This document shows positions 33,884 through 46,800 of a DNA stretch of 64,000 nucleotides, one piece after another. The notes under the pieces are model-generated. The model made no database searches, had not been told where the DNA came from, and worked only from the letters and a program-made list of their open reading frames with translations. Position 1 is the first letter of the stretch. Each line of letters begins with the position of its first letter. Origin of the DNA: Rhodocollybia butyracea (lineage: Eukaryota; Basidiomycota; Agaricomycetes; Agaricales; Omphalotaceae); NCBI GenBank assembly GCA_015501585.1, contig JADNRY010000065.1, positions 124,001 through 188,000 on the forward strand, given 5' to 3'. Made by a program: the position numbers and the translations under genes.

Positions 33884-34523
33884 ATGACCTCTGCCTCGTC
33901 CAACATCGTCTTTGACGATATCTTCACTATAAGTGCCATAGATAAAGAGGGTAAAAAGTTTGATCGAGGTTAGATCTCCAAGTCTCTGGTATGAAAAAAA
34001 TCCCCCCCTTAACGCGACCCAGTGTCCAGACTTTACGCGCATTCAAAAAACTATGACATGGATCTTACCTTGGACTATAACATTGAGCTTTTTCCGTTGA
34101 GCGCGAACCAAAATTTCGCACTTGCACTGGCTTCATCGCTGGCTCGTGGTCCTCCAACAAATCCAGACGCGAATGAGGAGGAAGACAAAGACAGAGATGT
34201 CTGGCGGCCAGATGGCAAAGGGCGCAGGGGTTTGGAAGAGGATTACGAGTATGTCATGTATGGAAAGGTCAATAAACCTGCACTACTGCTGAGCTCTTGG
34301 TTCTAACTGATGATACAGGTCTACAAATTTGACGGCGACGGAGGGACTTCTGAATTTGTGTACGTGCTACGATCCAATTATTTCTGCGAGTCTCCTGTTA
34401 ATCATACTAACCAGGACGGCATACATCTCTTTTGGTGGCCTGCTCATGTCTATAACGGGCTCCTTTCGACATATGACCAACATCGTTCTAGGCGATTCAA
34501 TATACGTCTTACTACGAAAGTAG
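33884..34523 (+). CDS. rpb8: RNA polymerase I/II/III common subunit RPABC3 (Rpb8)
   Basis: Exons 33884-33968, 34023-34267, 34319-34359 and 34415-34523 give 159 residues, normal for fungal Rpb8 (about 146-160). Family motifs in order: IVFDDIFTISAIDKEGKKFD, VSRLYAHSKNYDMDLTLDYN, IELFPLSANQNFALALASSL, an acidic loop, DYEYVMYGKVYKFD, and the C-terminal AYISFGGLLMSITGS and IYVLLRK. Rpb8 is an OB-fold subunit shared by all three nuclear RNA polymerases. The 41-nt third exon is confirmed by the KVYKFDGDG and TSEFVTAYIS joins. Confidence 0.95.
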
Positions 34524-34770
34524 GGCTGTTGGACAAAGGAATTAACTTGTTTATTGTACACACTAATAATACCCCGAAAGCAGATAGATACTTGCTCCTC
34601 AACGAGCTCGTTGATAACTGCACCGTCGAAGGAAAAAATCGTAGCTATAGTACATCTAGAAATATTGTCAAAAATGCAAGCATAGCAGTGAAGACGAAAC
34701 GAGTGTTGCATGAATATAATCCTAGATACTTGATTCAAAGGAAAGTTGTTTGCATAAATATTGAATGTAC

Positions 34771-36112
34771 TCATGTAGCCTTGAGCTGTCGTAATTTACC
34801 AATAACATCACCCACTTCAGCCTCCTTCAATTTTCCGTCAGGGAGCCAGAAGCGTCTAGTACCAGTCTTGATATCAACCTGTACTCTGGGTTCATCCTGC
34901 ACAACAGGCGCCACCGATGTATCACGCACGACGCTATGCATCGAGGGTGACAGATCTTCTGGCATAGGTAGTGAAGTTGTAATATCTTGGTAGTCCACGC
35001 CAAAGAACTGCGCAAGTTTTGCAGCCCTGCGTCGGCGTTCCCGAAAGGAATTATCGAATGCCTGAGAGTCGGTTAACATAGAATCGACGCTGTGTATGCT
35101 TATTCTCGACGACGCATCGTCGGGAAAGTCCGACTCGCGCAAGGTCGTAGCAGAAATAATGGACGCGGACTTGGTTGACTCTGAGCTATCTGGAGCAACG
35201 TCAGGAGACTTGGAAGAAGATCAGTCGCGTTAATTTTATGAATGACAGCGAGTAAAATACCTCTTGAATGTCTTCTGGAATTTGCCTCCGCCTCCCTAAC
35301 GCCTGAACGTACTGTCGATGAAAATCCACAGCATCTGGAGTAAGGGACCGACTGCGGTGTAGATCCCCAGCTTCCGAGTCACTCGCGGTTACCAGCGACG
35401 AATCATAACTCTTCCTCTCTTTCACCCCCGTCCCACTGTCCCCCCAAAATCGTCGCAACTTCGCGGGCCGTTGTTTACGAGCACCACTACTGGTACTCGT
35501 CGGCGAAGAAGTGCTCCCTGCAAGCTCGGCTTCGGACAATGATTTCGATGTTTGCAAGACATTACGAGGGGAGGATTGTTTACCATCACGATTCAGTGAG
35601 GGTACAGGAGGGATGATGTGCCTATCTAGGTCGTCAAATCGATTACCGCTGTCGGAAGAACTGACCAGGTCAGAGTGAGAAGGGATTTTGCGAGGGACCC
35701 GTTTTATCGCCGAAAGTTCAGAGTCCGTGGTATGTGTAGACGCAGATCGACGGTGGCTAGGCGTTCTGTCGCGACTGCGCGTGCTTTGAGTACGCTGCGG
35801 AACATCTGGCACCTCCCCGAACATCCTGCTGAGTTTACGAGTTTTCCTCAACAGCCTAGCCTTTTCCTTCGTGTCCAGTTCATTAGTTGTAGGTGGAATA
35901 GATTCACGGTCAGAATCCATCCGCGTAGGAGGGTTCGAACCAAATAACGAGATGGTTGGTGAACAGGATTCCGTCCAATCAGACTCTGTTGGCGTCGTTG
36001 CGAAATAAGAATCACTGGATATACCTGGCTGGGAAGATTTCCTAGGTTGCAAAAAAAGGGAAAGCCGGTTACGGTACCGCTTGGTTTGGATATAATTAAG
36101 GGATGTAGCCAT
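34771..36112 (-). CDS. hypothetical fungal protein with conserved C-terminal segment
   Basis: Two exons, 36112-35261 and 35208-34771, give 429 residues. The N-terminal 280 residues are Ser/Arg/Pro-rich and look disordered, with many potential phosphorylation sites and a basic patch KEKARLLRKTRKLSRMFGE. The C-terminal part is more structured: FRERRRRAAKLAQFFGVDYQ, then VQVDIKTGTRRFWLPDGKLK and a final helix AEVGDVIGKLRQLKAT. The arrangement recalls uncharacterised fungal proteins. I cannot assign a function. It is convergent with RPB8 (247 bp between stops). Confidence 0.65.
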
Positions 36113-36622
36113 ATGAAAGAATCAGGTGCTGGTTCTGTGGTTGCTGGGGAGCAATTGAACTGTTGGCTTAAGGGGACCAAATGGGCGGTTTCGGAGTTTC
36201 GCAGCCTTTGCGGAAGTAAATGTGCTGTCACACGTTCCTGAGTAGAAGGGAGCGGGGGATAGCTCAAAAGAGGGAGAGAGAGGGAGAAAGAGGGAGAAAA
36301 GGAGAGAAGCAGGGATATAGAAAGAGAACTAAAACATATCGCTTGAATATTAAGCGAAACTGAATTGAGAAACACAAAACGCGGCTCCAACAGTCAACAG
36401 CGGTCACCTTCCTCCTTGCCGCCATTATAGAAAACGTCGGTGATAGAGTGATGGGGCGCGTCAGAAAGGGCCGGAAATTCCCAGAAAGTATGTGGCGTTC
36501 TAATCTGTTTCATCGGTGTAACTACAGCCTACTACAGCTCACTTGCGCTAATATAGACTTATCCATAAAATATAAACATTAGGAAGAATGTAGATTTAAC
36601 CAGTCAAAATTCATCATACCAT
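36113..36622. other. spacer with a purine (GA-rich) tract
   Basis: It lies between the hypothetical gene start and the ARF-GEF stop, both on the minus strand. A GAGAGGGAGAAAG-type tract at about 36263-36310 reads as a CT-rich promoter or leader tract on the minus strand, as is common upstream of fungal start codons. Confidence 0.5.
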
Positions 36623-39600
36623 TCAGGGTTCCTGCTCAAACTTCCGTACCAAGCCGATTACAGAAGGCACTCGTACCAGAGAAACTCGTTGAGCACAGCG
36701 TGTTTTGTCCCATTCTTCAGCTTGTTCAGATCCCGCACTTTCCCGGCTGGTGTAAAATCGCTCATGATAAACATCCTCTTGGCTCGGTCTGGGCGACGAA
36801 GCTTCAAGGTCCGAGACGCGTCCAACTGGTGTAGATTTGGAAGGCAGTGGCGCGACACTGTCTTCCTCCCTACTCAAAGATCCGTTGCTACTGTTCTTCG
36901 CAGAAGATAGTCGATATGTCCCCAGGCGATCCGCGAAGGCTGCGTCATCTGGGTCAAATTCAAATGCCGAATGGAAAGATTCTTGGAAGGATCCTGCGGT
37001 GGATTCCGATTTATGGGTATATATCCTTGAGGGTATAGAGACCGGTGGAGAGTAGATAGAGTTGGATTCATGGAATGAAAGCGTCATTTGGGGTACCGAT
37101 TGATGGCTTTGTAGCGTTTCAGTCGCCGCACGAAGAGCTACTTTCTTTGCCCGACTCCAGTTCTTACCTTCGGCTTCAAGATCATTAAGCAAGACGTCTC
37201 GATGGCACGTATACCGTACGAGATCGAGTCGAACCTGCGTGATTCGCTTGGCGATATTTTGTACAGCCAAAACAAGTCGTTCGCGAGTCGATCGTTGAAA
37301 TGGCGTTAAAGTTGCAACGTTTCTCACGAAACGGATATCAGACTCTAGTTGAGTCTGAGAGGCAGATATTTTGGACTCTAGATTCCGAATCTTAGACAAC
37401 ACGACACGGGACCGCGATGGCAGACTTGTGTGCTCCTCGGGGAGGGAATGTCTTGGTTCTGCAGAATCGCTGTCAGGTGAAGCGCAGCGCCCAGCAGCGA
37501 GATCTGCCTTGACCTGGTCAAACGTTGCCTTGAATTGGTCGGCACCGTCAACCTCTGGAGCTACAGGGACATCGTTGTCCACATCCGATGCGGAACTCAT
37601 AGTCGTGACCTGCCGTCTAGGCGGGGATTTTTTAAAGGCAGAAACAGACTCTCCAGAGAGCATATCCATGAGGTCGCGAGAAGCATCACCGTCCCACTGC
37701 GAATCCGATTTAAAATGGTTGTGCTGGAGATCGTGGAGGTGTGAAGTGGCAGCAGCAACACCAGTGAGCTGGACATCCCGACCAGACATGCCTACTGGTC
37801 GCATTCTGACGCCTGCAGACTTGAATGCGCTAGCATAATTAATTCGAGATATCCATTCGTTCATTTCCGAATGGTTTTCAGTTCCGAAAAGGAACTGGCG
37901 ACTGTCAGCCAATACGAGGCGAAAAATGTTATCGTGCTATATAATCGAACGGTTAAGTTACTAGACTGCGCTATAAAAACTATCGGCACACCTTGAGATA
38001 CGATCGGTCATAGACCGCTATTGCGTTCTTGACCGATATCACTTCGTCAGGTTTGAACATAGCAGTTTGGGGAAAGTATCCATGTCCCACTGTCTCGTTT
38101 TGGCCGAGGAACGTAGAAGCCCATGTAGGATCGCGGACGAAGAGAAGCTGGGATCCAGTCAACAAGACACTGAAGGTCTTCCATTTACGGTTCGAACCCT
38201 TTCTACCCCCTTCTAACATGTCATCTTTCCGGTTTAACAAGCCCAGTTTCGTAACTTTTAAACTCCATGATTCTGATCCTGGGGTACCCACAGACCCAAA
38301 AGACCCGAACGGCCCCGAAGCGCTCCCACCAGCACTGAAAAATGGCGCAGGTGAAACTTTGGCTGAATCTAGCGAGCCGATTTCTATAATATTGGGACTG
38401 GCAAAAGCTTGCTGAAGTTCCTCTTCATTCCACGAACCTCCAGTTCCTTCGTAGGAATAAGGGTTGACTAAAGGTACGAACATTTCGACATCAACACGGA
38501 GAGGGTCAAGCAAATTCTACCCGTTTCATTCAATTATTTTGAACAAGGAAATAAGAAATGATGCTCACATTCGAAATCAGGTAATATGGATCGACTTTGT
38601 TGCCCTTTCCGAGAAGCGTAGAGCCACTGGCATTGCTAGATAAGCTACTGGCCGATAAAATCCGGTTCCCGTCAACACTGAAGCCTCGCTGCCCGTTGAC
38701 ATCGACAGGATCTTCTACGAAAATGAACGGCGCGAAGACAATATTGTCATAGAAACACTGCCTCAAGCTCGTTTTAGTTCTAATCTTGAGAAAGAATTGG
38801 CTTCACCTACGTCCAAGACCTCTGGCGCCACCCCAGGCATGCGCGTGTTTTTAATATAGTCGGACTTGGTCATTTTTCGTTTGTTCGATTTATTGAACGC
38901 GTCCGTGTGTAGCATGATCAAGCTAAAAGCGAGAACATATGGCTGGTCTGTTTAGGGATTAGGACAAGAAGATTTAGAGGGGTCAAACAAAGCATACCTT
39001 CAGATGAGAAGAGACCAGGATGGAGTTGGTAGTATCGAGAGGCAAAGGCTTCCATGACACGATCGATTTGTTGCGTCTCTCGGGGAAGACCAACATCCAT
39101 GAGTAGTCGGCGAAGGGCAACATCAAGCGGGTCTTCGGCAAAGTCAAATCGACCGATATATGACCGCAAAGCTTGCACATGAAAGTCGTCGCCACTTTTC
39201 AACATGTGAATAAAATAACATTATTACATAGAGAGTCCCATTACCTTGAAGCTAATATCCCGCCAATTTCAGCCTTACTGACTGAGACCATAAGTCGACT
39301 CAGGTAGACTTCTGGAGATTCTTCGTCTTGTTGAGGTTTCGGAACAGATGTGGGTGTGGGTTTGGACGTGGATGTTCGTAATGGAGAAGAAGTACCAGGG
39401 AGTACCGGCGTAGGTGGGGCAGGATGGTTGGATGAAGGAGAGGAGGAGGAGGAAAATAGATTCATGGAGAGACGTCGGAGAAGAGGAGGATTTGTCTGAG
39501 CTCGCCGTCGTTTTGGAGGCGGTGGAGCCTCTATCGCGACGGGAGAAAACTCCACAGTAGGAGACGCCAGAGGTGAGGTGAAACGCTCAGAAGAACCAGC

Positions 39601-40772
39601 AGACACGAATTGGGAAAGTTGGGGTCGGAAAGGTTGAGCACCTGCAGTGTTAGGTCTACGAAATTGCTCTAGTTTGGGGCTATCAGGGGGCAAAAGGTTG
39701 GAATGAGACTGGGACGCTTTCAATGATGCGCGTCTTGCTCTTTCGGAATGGCTTCGCGAAAGACCACGGGAGTGATGGGGTCGGAGAGACTGCGAGGCTG
39801 GATCGGGCAAGGAAGATTTCATCATATCAACATTGAAAGGCGAGAACGGAGGAAGAGCAGGGAGAGGAACCAGGTTAATTTCGCTTTTACGAGCTGGTAG
39901 AAGGGAGTCTGATGAGGGGACCTTCTTCCTTGACCAAAATGAAGCCCTACGGCTCAGTTTAGATGGAGCAATATCGGAGGATTCTTTCTCTAGCTGCTTC
40001 TCTTTGCCCTTGCCCTTTACATCCGCTGTACTAAACCCAAAAAGACCTGAAGGTCCCAAAGACGGACGACGAGTACGTTTGTCATTCTCGATATCTGATA
40101 AAGTCGACAGTCCCGCGGCAGAGACTGCTCTATGCTTCATATGTGTTTCAGCATCTCTTCGCGGCGTTATGATCTCTGAAGACGGAGATGATGCAAAAGC
40201 GACGCTGTTACTCTCGGCTGATGACGGCGGGGCAGAAGCATGCGGAAGGACGTGAGGAAGACTAAGTCCTAATGTAGCCTGCGCGAGAGCACTCGCGGAT
40301 GACGGCCTGGGTGAATTTTCAAAAGAAAGTCTGCCCGGGTCCTGCACAGGAAACAGCGTTGGTAGCAGGTCTTCGGAATTCTTGCGCGAAGGTTGACGCG
40401 GCGGAGTTCCATGTCCACTACTGGTTTCTGGCGTTGGAGGCAAGTCTTTGTCCACTCTTAGGCTAGGCCCGCCGATATGAAATCCCATTTCATCCACTAA
40501 ATTCGAGGAATGACCGTAAGGCAATGGCGTTGCCTTCTTCTTCCAAAGAGGCAAGGAAAAGAAATGTGTTTGCGTAGTTGTCGTCGTTGTCGTAGTGATT
40601 GTAGTCTCTGCAAAGAGAACCGGGGAAGAGTCGCTTTCTCTGTAAGGAGGAGGTGCAGCGCTAGGAAGAGCACTGTTGTGCTTTAACCAAAAAGATTCAG
40701 GCCGACCATGCGAGAAAAAGAGCGGGATGGGTCTCGAAATTTCAGCTAAGAAATCTGAGCCTATACTTAATT
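36623..40772 (-). CDS. Sec7-PH domain ARF guanine-nucleotide exchange factor (Syt1-like); start codon not found
   Basis: Exons 40772-39245, 39194-38998, 38947-38811, 38757-38569, 38516-37992 and 37936-36623 give at least 1295 residues. Upstream of the first in-frame ATG (about 40491) the frame is clearly coding (LFFSHGRPESFWLKHN, then a poly-Thr run, then THFFSLPLWKKK), so the true start is further 5'. A long Ser/Pro-rich region precedes the Sec7 domain: YIGRFDFAEDPLDVALRRLL, GLPRETQQIDRVMEAF with the catalytic-finger Glu, YVLAFSLIMLHTDAFNKSNK. A PH domain follows (WSLKVTKLGLLNRKD, KWKTFSVLLTGSQLLF, FLFGTENHSEMNEWISRIN), then a coiled-coil. Sec7 proteins load GTP on ARF at Golgi or endosomes; PH binding suggests membrane recruitment. 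The 5' end is discussed in the findings. Confidence 0.85.
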
Positions 40773-40883
40773 CTGCAGATTATTTATCGGATGATGGATG
40801 TGGAGAAGTAAAAGTGGTGACACATTTCTCACCCTCAAACTACTACTGCATTTAAAATAAGTAAATTATACTAACAAACAAAA

Positions 40884-42920
40884 CTACGTCTTGGCTTCCT
40901 TGCGTTTCTGTCTTTGCAGATCCTTTTTCTTTTCTTCCAGCTTGGAACGCTAAAAAAAGATTAGCAAGCTCCAAACAACTATATGTATTGAACACACCTC
41001 TAGGTTACGTTTGTTCTGACTATACTTGACCTTCTCGTACAATTTCTTCTGCTTGTTGCTCATCAACATTTTATTCATATCCGCCTCCGCTTCGTCGACG
41101 CCGTTGGATGAATTCTTCTTCGACTTGCGACGTGACTGGGCAACCTCCTTCTCAAACGCCGAAGGATCGATACCGGCTGCTTCCGCAGCTAGTTCCGCGG
41201 CTCGCAATGCAGCAGCGTCTTCTGTAGCGGCAATCGCGACTGCTTTGAGAGCCTCAGTATCCTCCGGTTCAGCGTCCTCAATCTCTACATCTTCGTCTTC
41301 GCTTTCCCCCTCCGCAGCCTCTTCATCGTTTGTAAGAAGAGCAGGATTGTATGCGCCTTCGTATTCTCCAAACGGACTAAGATGAGGAGGAAGAATCTGA
41401 CCTTGCGCGTATGGTGCCTCGAGTATAATTTTACCAGCGTTTATGCAGTCAACAACCCACTGAGGCTGAACATGTTTCCTCTTTAACCGTCGAGCCCGTT
41501 GCTCGTCCGGCTCTTGAGACTGGTCGATCACTGGTCGATCAATTATAACATGGGTGATAGATTCGTCAGATTCGTCAAATGGAGATCCTCCGCCTGATGA
41601 TGATGGCCAGCCTATCCTGCCAGCAAATGAGCGAACAAGAAACTCGAATACCGGCCGTGACGTCTCGCGTGAAAGCCAGAACGTGTAAGGGGCAAAGAGA
41701 GAGGTGTTGATTGATGGAGGTAAGGCTTCAATGGATTGTAGGGTAGGTAACGATGAAGCTGTCTCGTCGGATTTCGAAGGTTGCACAATGAATTCCTCCT
41801 CTGTATCCCTAGGGTTGTGTTCAACAGTAGGTACATCGACGTCCATGACATTCGATGAAGATAAAGCTAGACTTTTGATTGTCTTGTACACATCCTTCCC
41901 CGAAACCTGGCGACCGTCAACCTCGACAATTTTGATTTTTGGTGCAGACTTTTCTGCCTTTTGTGATGACTCTTGTAATATATACGCTCCTACACCAGCA
42001 GCAACTTCATCCTTTTTTGCATCTAATGGGGGTGGATAGACGAGACCTGCGTCTGTGTAGAGTTTGAAGAAGACAAAACCAAGGAGCGTTTGATACAGCT
42101 CGAGGAAAGTCAACATCACTCGAACATCGACGTCGATTGGGATCTTTAACTCAATTAAGTGAAAATCAACGACATGACAATAAGAGGACTCACATTCTGA
42201 GTGAACTGATACGGAACCAGCCATGTCACGGTTTGGTCCATGATTTCGGCCTGGTAGTAGACACCCTTGATAGATAAAAATGCCTTTCGGAGTGAATGAG
42301 AGCGCATGACATATAACTGCCATTCAGCAGCGAGTCGCGAGCAGTTTTCGATCAGTGAAGGTGGGATCCGAGGGTTGGAAGGAAGTGAAGCAAAGAGGAA
42401 AATCATGCAGAGTGCATCATCAATATCCCGTATTGCATCGATAAATGTGGGATATCTGGAATGTTTTATGTTATACTGAAAACAAGAAGCTCCAGCGACA
42501 TACCTTTCCTTGATGATATGATCCAGCTTATACACAGGCTTGTTTTCTTCTAGACTCTTCGCACTACTCCATTCTCCTCGACCAAGAGCTCGAGACAATT
42601 TTTTTGCAAATGCCTTGTGCTCCCGAAGTTTCTTCAGGACCGGTTCGTGCGCAAGATATGCAATATCCTTGGCATAGTAAAAGGAAGTCGGCGCAGAAGA
42701 GCCTTTATTTGCACGTTTTCGACTTTTGGGTTCTCGAGGAAATATGCCTTACGAAATTTATTTTGAGAGATAGAAAAACAGTAAATATTCAGTGCTCACC
42801 CTTCAATATACAGAGTCTTCGGAAATCTGCAAGAGAGCACTGGAGCTTCTTTATAGATGCTGAGCGAGTAACATATGCTTTGGCTGCGCCTGCTTTTCCT
42901 TTTTGCCTCAAGCGACCCAT
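40884..42920 (-). CDS. nop7: Pescadillo / Nop7, ribosome biogenesis factor
   Basis: Exons 42920-42800, 42747-42504, 42455-42194, 42143-40998 and 40949-40884 give 612 residues. The N-terminus is the Pescadillo signature: [76 protein letters not shown] and [23 protein letters not shown] domain follows ([44 protein letters not shown]). The C-terminus is acidic, then has a basic coiled-coil ending with Lys-rich helices. Nop7/Pes1 works with Erb1/Bop1 and Ytm1/Wdr12 in 27S pre-rRNA processing for the 60S subunit in the nucleolus. It is divergent with SmD2, 57 bp apart. Confidence 0.95.
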
Positions 42921-42977
42921 CGAAGAGAAAAAAGTGATCGGGCGCCTAATGAAGTCTGCTGTTTTGTTTCTTTTACG
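42921..42977. promoter_or_regulatory. divergent promoter Nop7 / SmD2, 57 bp
   Basis: This shared compact promoter serves a ribosome-biogenesis gene and a spliceosome gene. No motif was recognised. Confidence 0.5.
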
Positions 42978-43591
42978 ATGAGGTCTGATTTATTTCTTCG
43001 AATCTCGCCTACAATTCCTAATTTCAGTATCGTTTATAGTCAATATGTTCATGTCCCAAGATCTGAACTAGACGAGGCTCAGCTACGGCAGCTTGAGGAA
43101 CACGAAATCTCGCAAGGACCACTGTCAGTTCTCCAACAAGCAGTCCGAAATCATGCTCAAGTACTCATATCGTTGCGGAATGATAAGAAATTACTTGCTC
43201 GTGTAAAAGCTTTTGATAGGCATAGTAATATGGTGTGTCGTGTATCTATTCCCTGCACTAGGCTGTATGCTAACACAAAGTTCCTATAGGTCCTTGAGAA
43301 CGTCAAGGAGGTTCGTAGCTTTACAATCAACAAAAGATGTGTTTTCTAACAGAATAATTAGATGTGGACAGAAATTCCAAAAGGAAAGAACAAAAAGCCG
43401 GTCAACAAAGATCGCTTCATTAGCAAGATGTTCCTTCGGTGAGTCTTCTTTTCAAATCCGTACACGAATCATCATTGACCTCGTTGTCTTTCCAGTGGGG
43501 ACTCGGTCATTCTCAGTACGTTCTCCTTTTTTGTTTCTTATCCTGATTCCCTAATCCTTTACTCTACTTAGTTTTGCGCAACCAAGCATAA
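42978..43591 (+). CDS. Sm protein D2 of the spliceosomal snRNPs
   Basis: Six small exons (42978-42982, 43028-43232, 43290-43310, 43362-43438, 43496-43515, 43572-43591; 5, 205, 21, 77, 20 and 20 nt) give 115 residues, the normal SmD2 size. Sm1 motif: [20 protein letters not shown], then DRHSNMVLENVKEMWTE. Sm2: [20 protein letters not shown]. The N-terminal helix reads [14 protein letters not shown]. SmD2 pairs with SmD1 in the heptameric ring around U1, U2, U4 and U5 snRNA. Five introns sit in a 348-nt coding sequence, and the start codon is on a 5-nt exon (ATG plus two bases), yet every join is confirmed by the conserved protein. Confidence 0.95.
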
Positions 43592-43837
43592 ACCTGTTGT
43601 TGTAATATCACACTGAATAAATGGATTCATCCGATGCGCTCTCACTTCCTGCCCAGGAATCTTGTGAAACAACAACAACTCGCATGAAGTAAGGTATAAT
43701 TACAATGGACCAACTTAACACTGTCGTATTCAACAATGAATCTAGAGAAATTCAAACATGCAAGACATGCAAAAAAATGTGTAAGCCTTCAAAGGCCATG
43801 CCAAAAGGAATAAGTATATAAAAAAAGGAGATCGAAA

Positions 43838-46800
43838 TTAGGTAGCATTGAGTGCTTTCTTATTTGTCCAAGTCATGTAAGGTTCTCTCGAGATATCAGG
43901 AGTCACTTTTTGAGTGCGCGCACTGCGTCGAGCCTCAGGAAGTTTTGCTTGAGCGCTCAAGTCCTATAAGAAAGCAAGTCAGTATCCTCAAAATCATGTA
44001 AAGTATTGAAACCTACCTGCATTCGTCGTCGAATACCTGCTGAAATATGGAACCACCATTTACTCATGGCTTGCTTCAAAGCAATTTCTCGATGCCCTTT
44101 TGGATTTAACCAAGCAAGAAACGATTCCAGCTACGACGGTGAAGATCATTAAGAGAACGCTGAAAGAAATCCAACCGAAATAACACACCTCTTCCACATC
44201 TGAGTATACAGCCCAATCACCAGGACCCAACATCCCTTCCTGCCCTTCTTCCTCCAAACGGCGAGCCTGCACAGGAATCTCGTCACCGATACGCCTCATC
44301 ATATGCTCCAAGTCGATTTCGCTCGGGCCCTGAACAAAAATTCTCCCAGCGCCGTACTGTGTAGCCCCGCCACTTGCGACCAACGAACTCGAACCAAGGC
44401 CGTCAAACCACCATATACGATTATAGAACCGATCCTTCCCCATAGGCTTTACCCTCACACCACCCAGTAACTTCCTAAAATCTCTCTCGATTCCTTCCAA
44501 GCGCCTTTCAAGCTTGTTCACTTCCTCGTCCAGCCGACGGTGTTCTGCTAAAGCAGCCTTCACCGAAGCTTGTTTTGCGCGTGCGGCCTCACGCTGTTTG
44601 GAGTGGGCTTGGAGTTGGGCTTTTTGTCGAAGGTCCTTAGGCTTCTTTTTCGACCTTCCAGAGTCAGACCCATTTTCCGAGGTGGCGACATCAGAGAGGT
44701 CACTAGGATCCTCCATTTTAACATCTTCGTCAATTTGTTCCTCCTTGATTTCACCCATGAGTCCGCTCATTTCTTCCATGCTGTAAGAGAAACCAGCATT
44801 AGACGTAGAGAAGAATAGTCTGCAGATCGCTTACTATTGTTTCTTGGTCCGGTTAACCTCTATCTTTTCTTTCCTGAGTGCGGTGAGTTGCTCTTCACAG
44901 GACTCCATATGTTGGTGGATGGCCTTGCTAGAGATTGCAAGGTTTACCATGAAACCCAGGATGGCTATTCGATCCTGTACTGGTAATTTCGAGTATCTTT
45001 CACGAGGGGTGGAAATCATCGAAAGGCGTAGAGGAGAAGGAGTTGTATCGGAGAGGATGGGCTTTTGGAGCTAGACGGCGATGGATCGTGAGGTTCAGAC
45101 ACTTCATTCGGGTCTGGCGCAAAGAGGAGTTTGGTAAGAATTTCGCGCATGCGGGGGAAGTTCTCTCTTGTTGCGTGCTAGAGGAAAAATATGAAAAAGA
45201 GCGGAGATAAAGGGTTATTTAACACTGACATCTTTCAGGCATCCAACAAGGGCTTCCTCCCAACCTTCGCGACCTTCCGAAAATCGAAGAGGTACGCGTT
45301 CCCAGTTGTTACCAATGTCAGACACTGCAGCAGATAACTGGTCAGTGTCGACACCAAAAAATTCATCATCCTCTAGTCCTTGAGATTCGAGCTGCTCTTT
45401 CCTTCGAAGTAGAGATAGAACTGCACTGTGCCTAGCAAAAGCAACGGTGCGCAGGTTGTATATTAGGGTTGAATGTACTTCTGCTAATAGCGGGCAGGGT
45501 ATGTCCTCAATGGAATGCTTGACAGCGTGTTCAAACTCGTCTAGAGTGAAGGGGGAGAGATGTAAAGGTTGTCTACATACAAACGACGCGTCAGTAGCTG
45601 TCATGCTATAACATTTGGAGCGTACCCATAAACCACCAGGAAATTCCAGGTCATAAGGAAGGCTTCAAAGGTACCCGGATGATGATTGAATGGAAGTGCG
45701 TGTGATGTGGGGACTGGTCGCTTTAACTTCATACCCGCTTTAATGTCTTTGTCGTTCAGACGAACGTCGAGATCTTCAGTGGGGTAGCGGATAGGCTTCT
45801 TCTTCTTCTTTTCTGCGGCGATTTTTTCAGCTTCCTCTCTAGCCGCTCTCTGCTGATCATGCTTATCCTGCGCCTCCTTGTCCTTTCTCGCAGCTGTGGC
45901 TTTGGCTGAAATAGAGATGAGACGGTTGAAGATGAAATAGAAGGGACAAACCTTTCTCTTCCTGGGCCGCAGTCATCTTCTTCTGCTTTTTGTTCGGTGG
46001 ACCATCCTTGTCTTCCCATGCTTTCTTGCGTTTATCATGTTCGCCTTTTTTGATAGCTTCAACATCCTTTCGAGTGTCCTCTGGCATGTTAGATATCACT
46101 CCGTATTTGTGCGCAATGGCAGGCTTGACGATCCACGGTGATGCCACTGCAGCATCACGATCAACACAATCACGAATAAAACGACGGAGGATGGACTTGG
46201 AGAATGAGAGACGGTCACGACTAAGGACATATTAGCGACCAAGGAACTGTATGAGTAAATAGAGGAATACCTCATGCGACCGCACTGAACTTCCATCAGA
46301 CTTCCAATCATCTCTGAGCCATCGGCAGCTCTGGAGCTTTTGCCCTTGTCGCCCTTATCTCTCTCGAGTTCAGTAAGATGCACCCAGTAGTAATACATGA
46401 AAGGGTCATCTCGGCTATTGATCTCTTTCACAGCTATTTTCAAGTCGCCATAAATCTGATGAGGCTCTTCGTGGTCGATGGGACGAGCGTTTCCGTTGTC
46501 CATACCTTCCGCATCGGGCTTGTTCGCGTCTCGAGCGGCAACGTCGTAACTGTACTTTGGTGGATAGACCGTATGGACCCTGGCGTAATACCTGTAGGGA
46601 TCGTTCAGCACCTCGCCACTAAATGTGAGATGCCTACTCACTTGAGCCCATTGAGATCAACGAGAACTCCTGTAACGAGTAATGTAAGCAACGGATAGCA
46701 ACAGAGGGTCAGGGACATACTTTCACCCTTGAAATATCGATCTTTAAATCTGTCGTAGACCGCTTCGACGAGATGATCCAGACGGCCAACAACCTCTACA

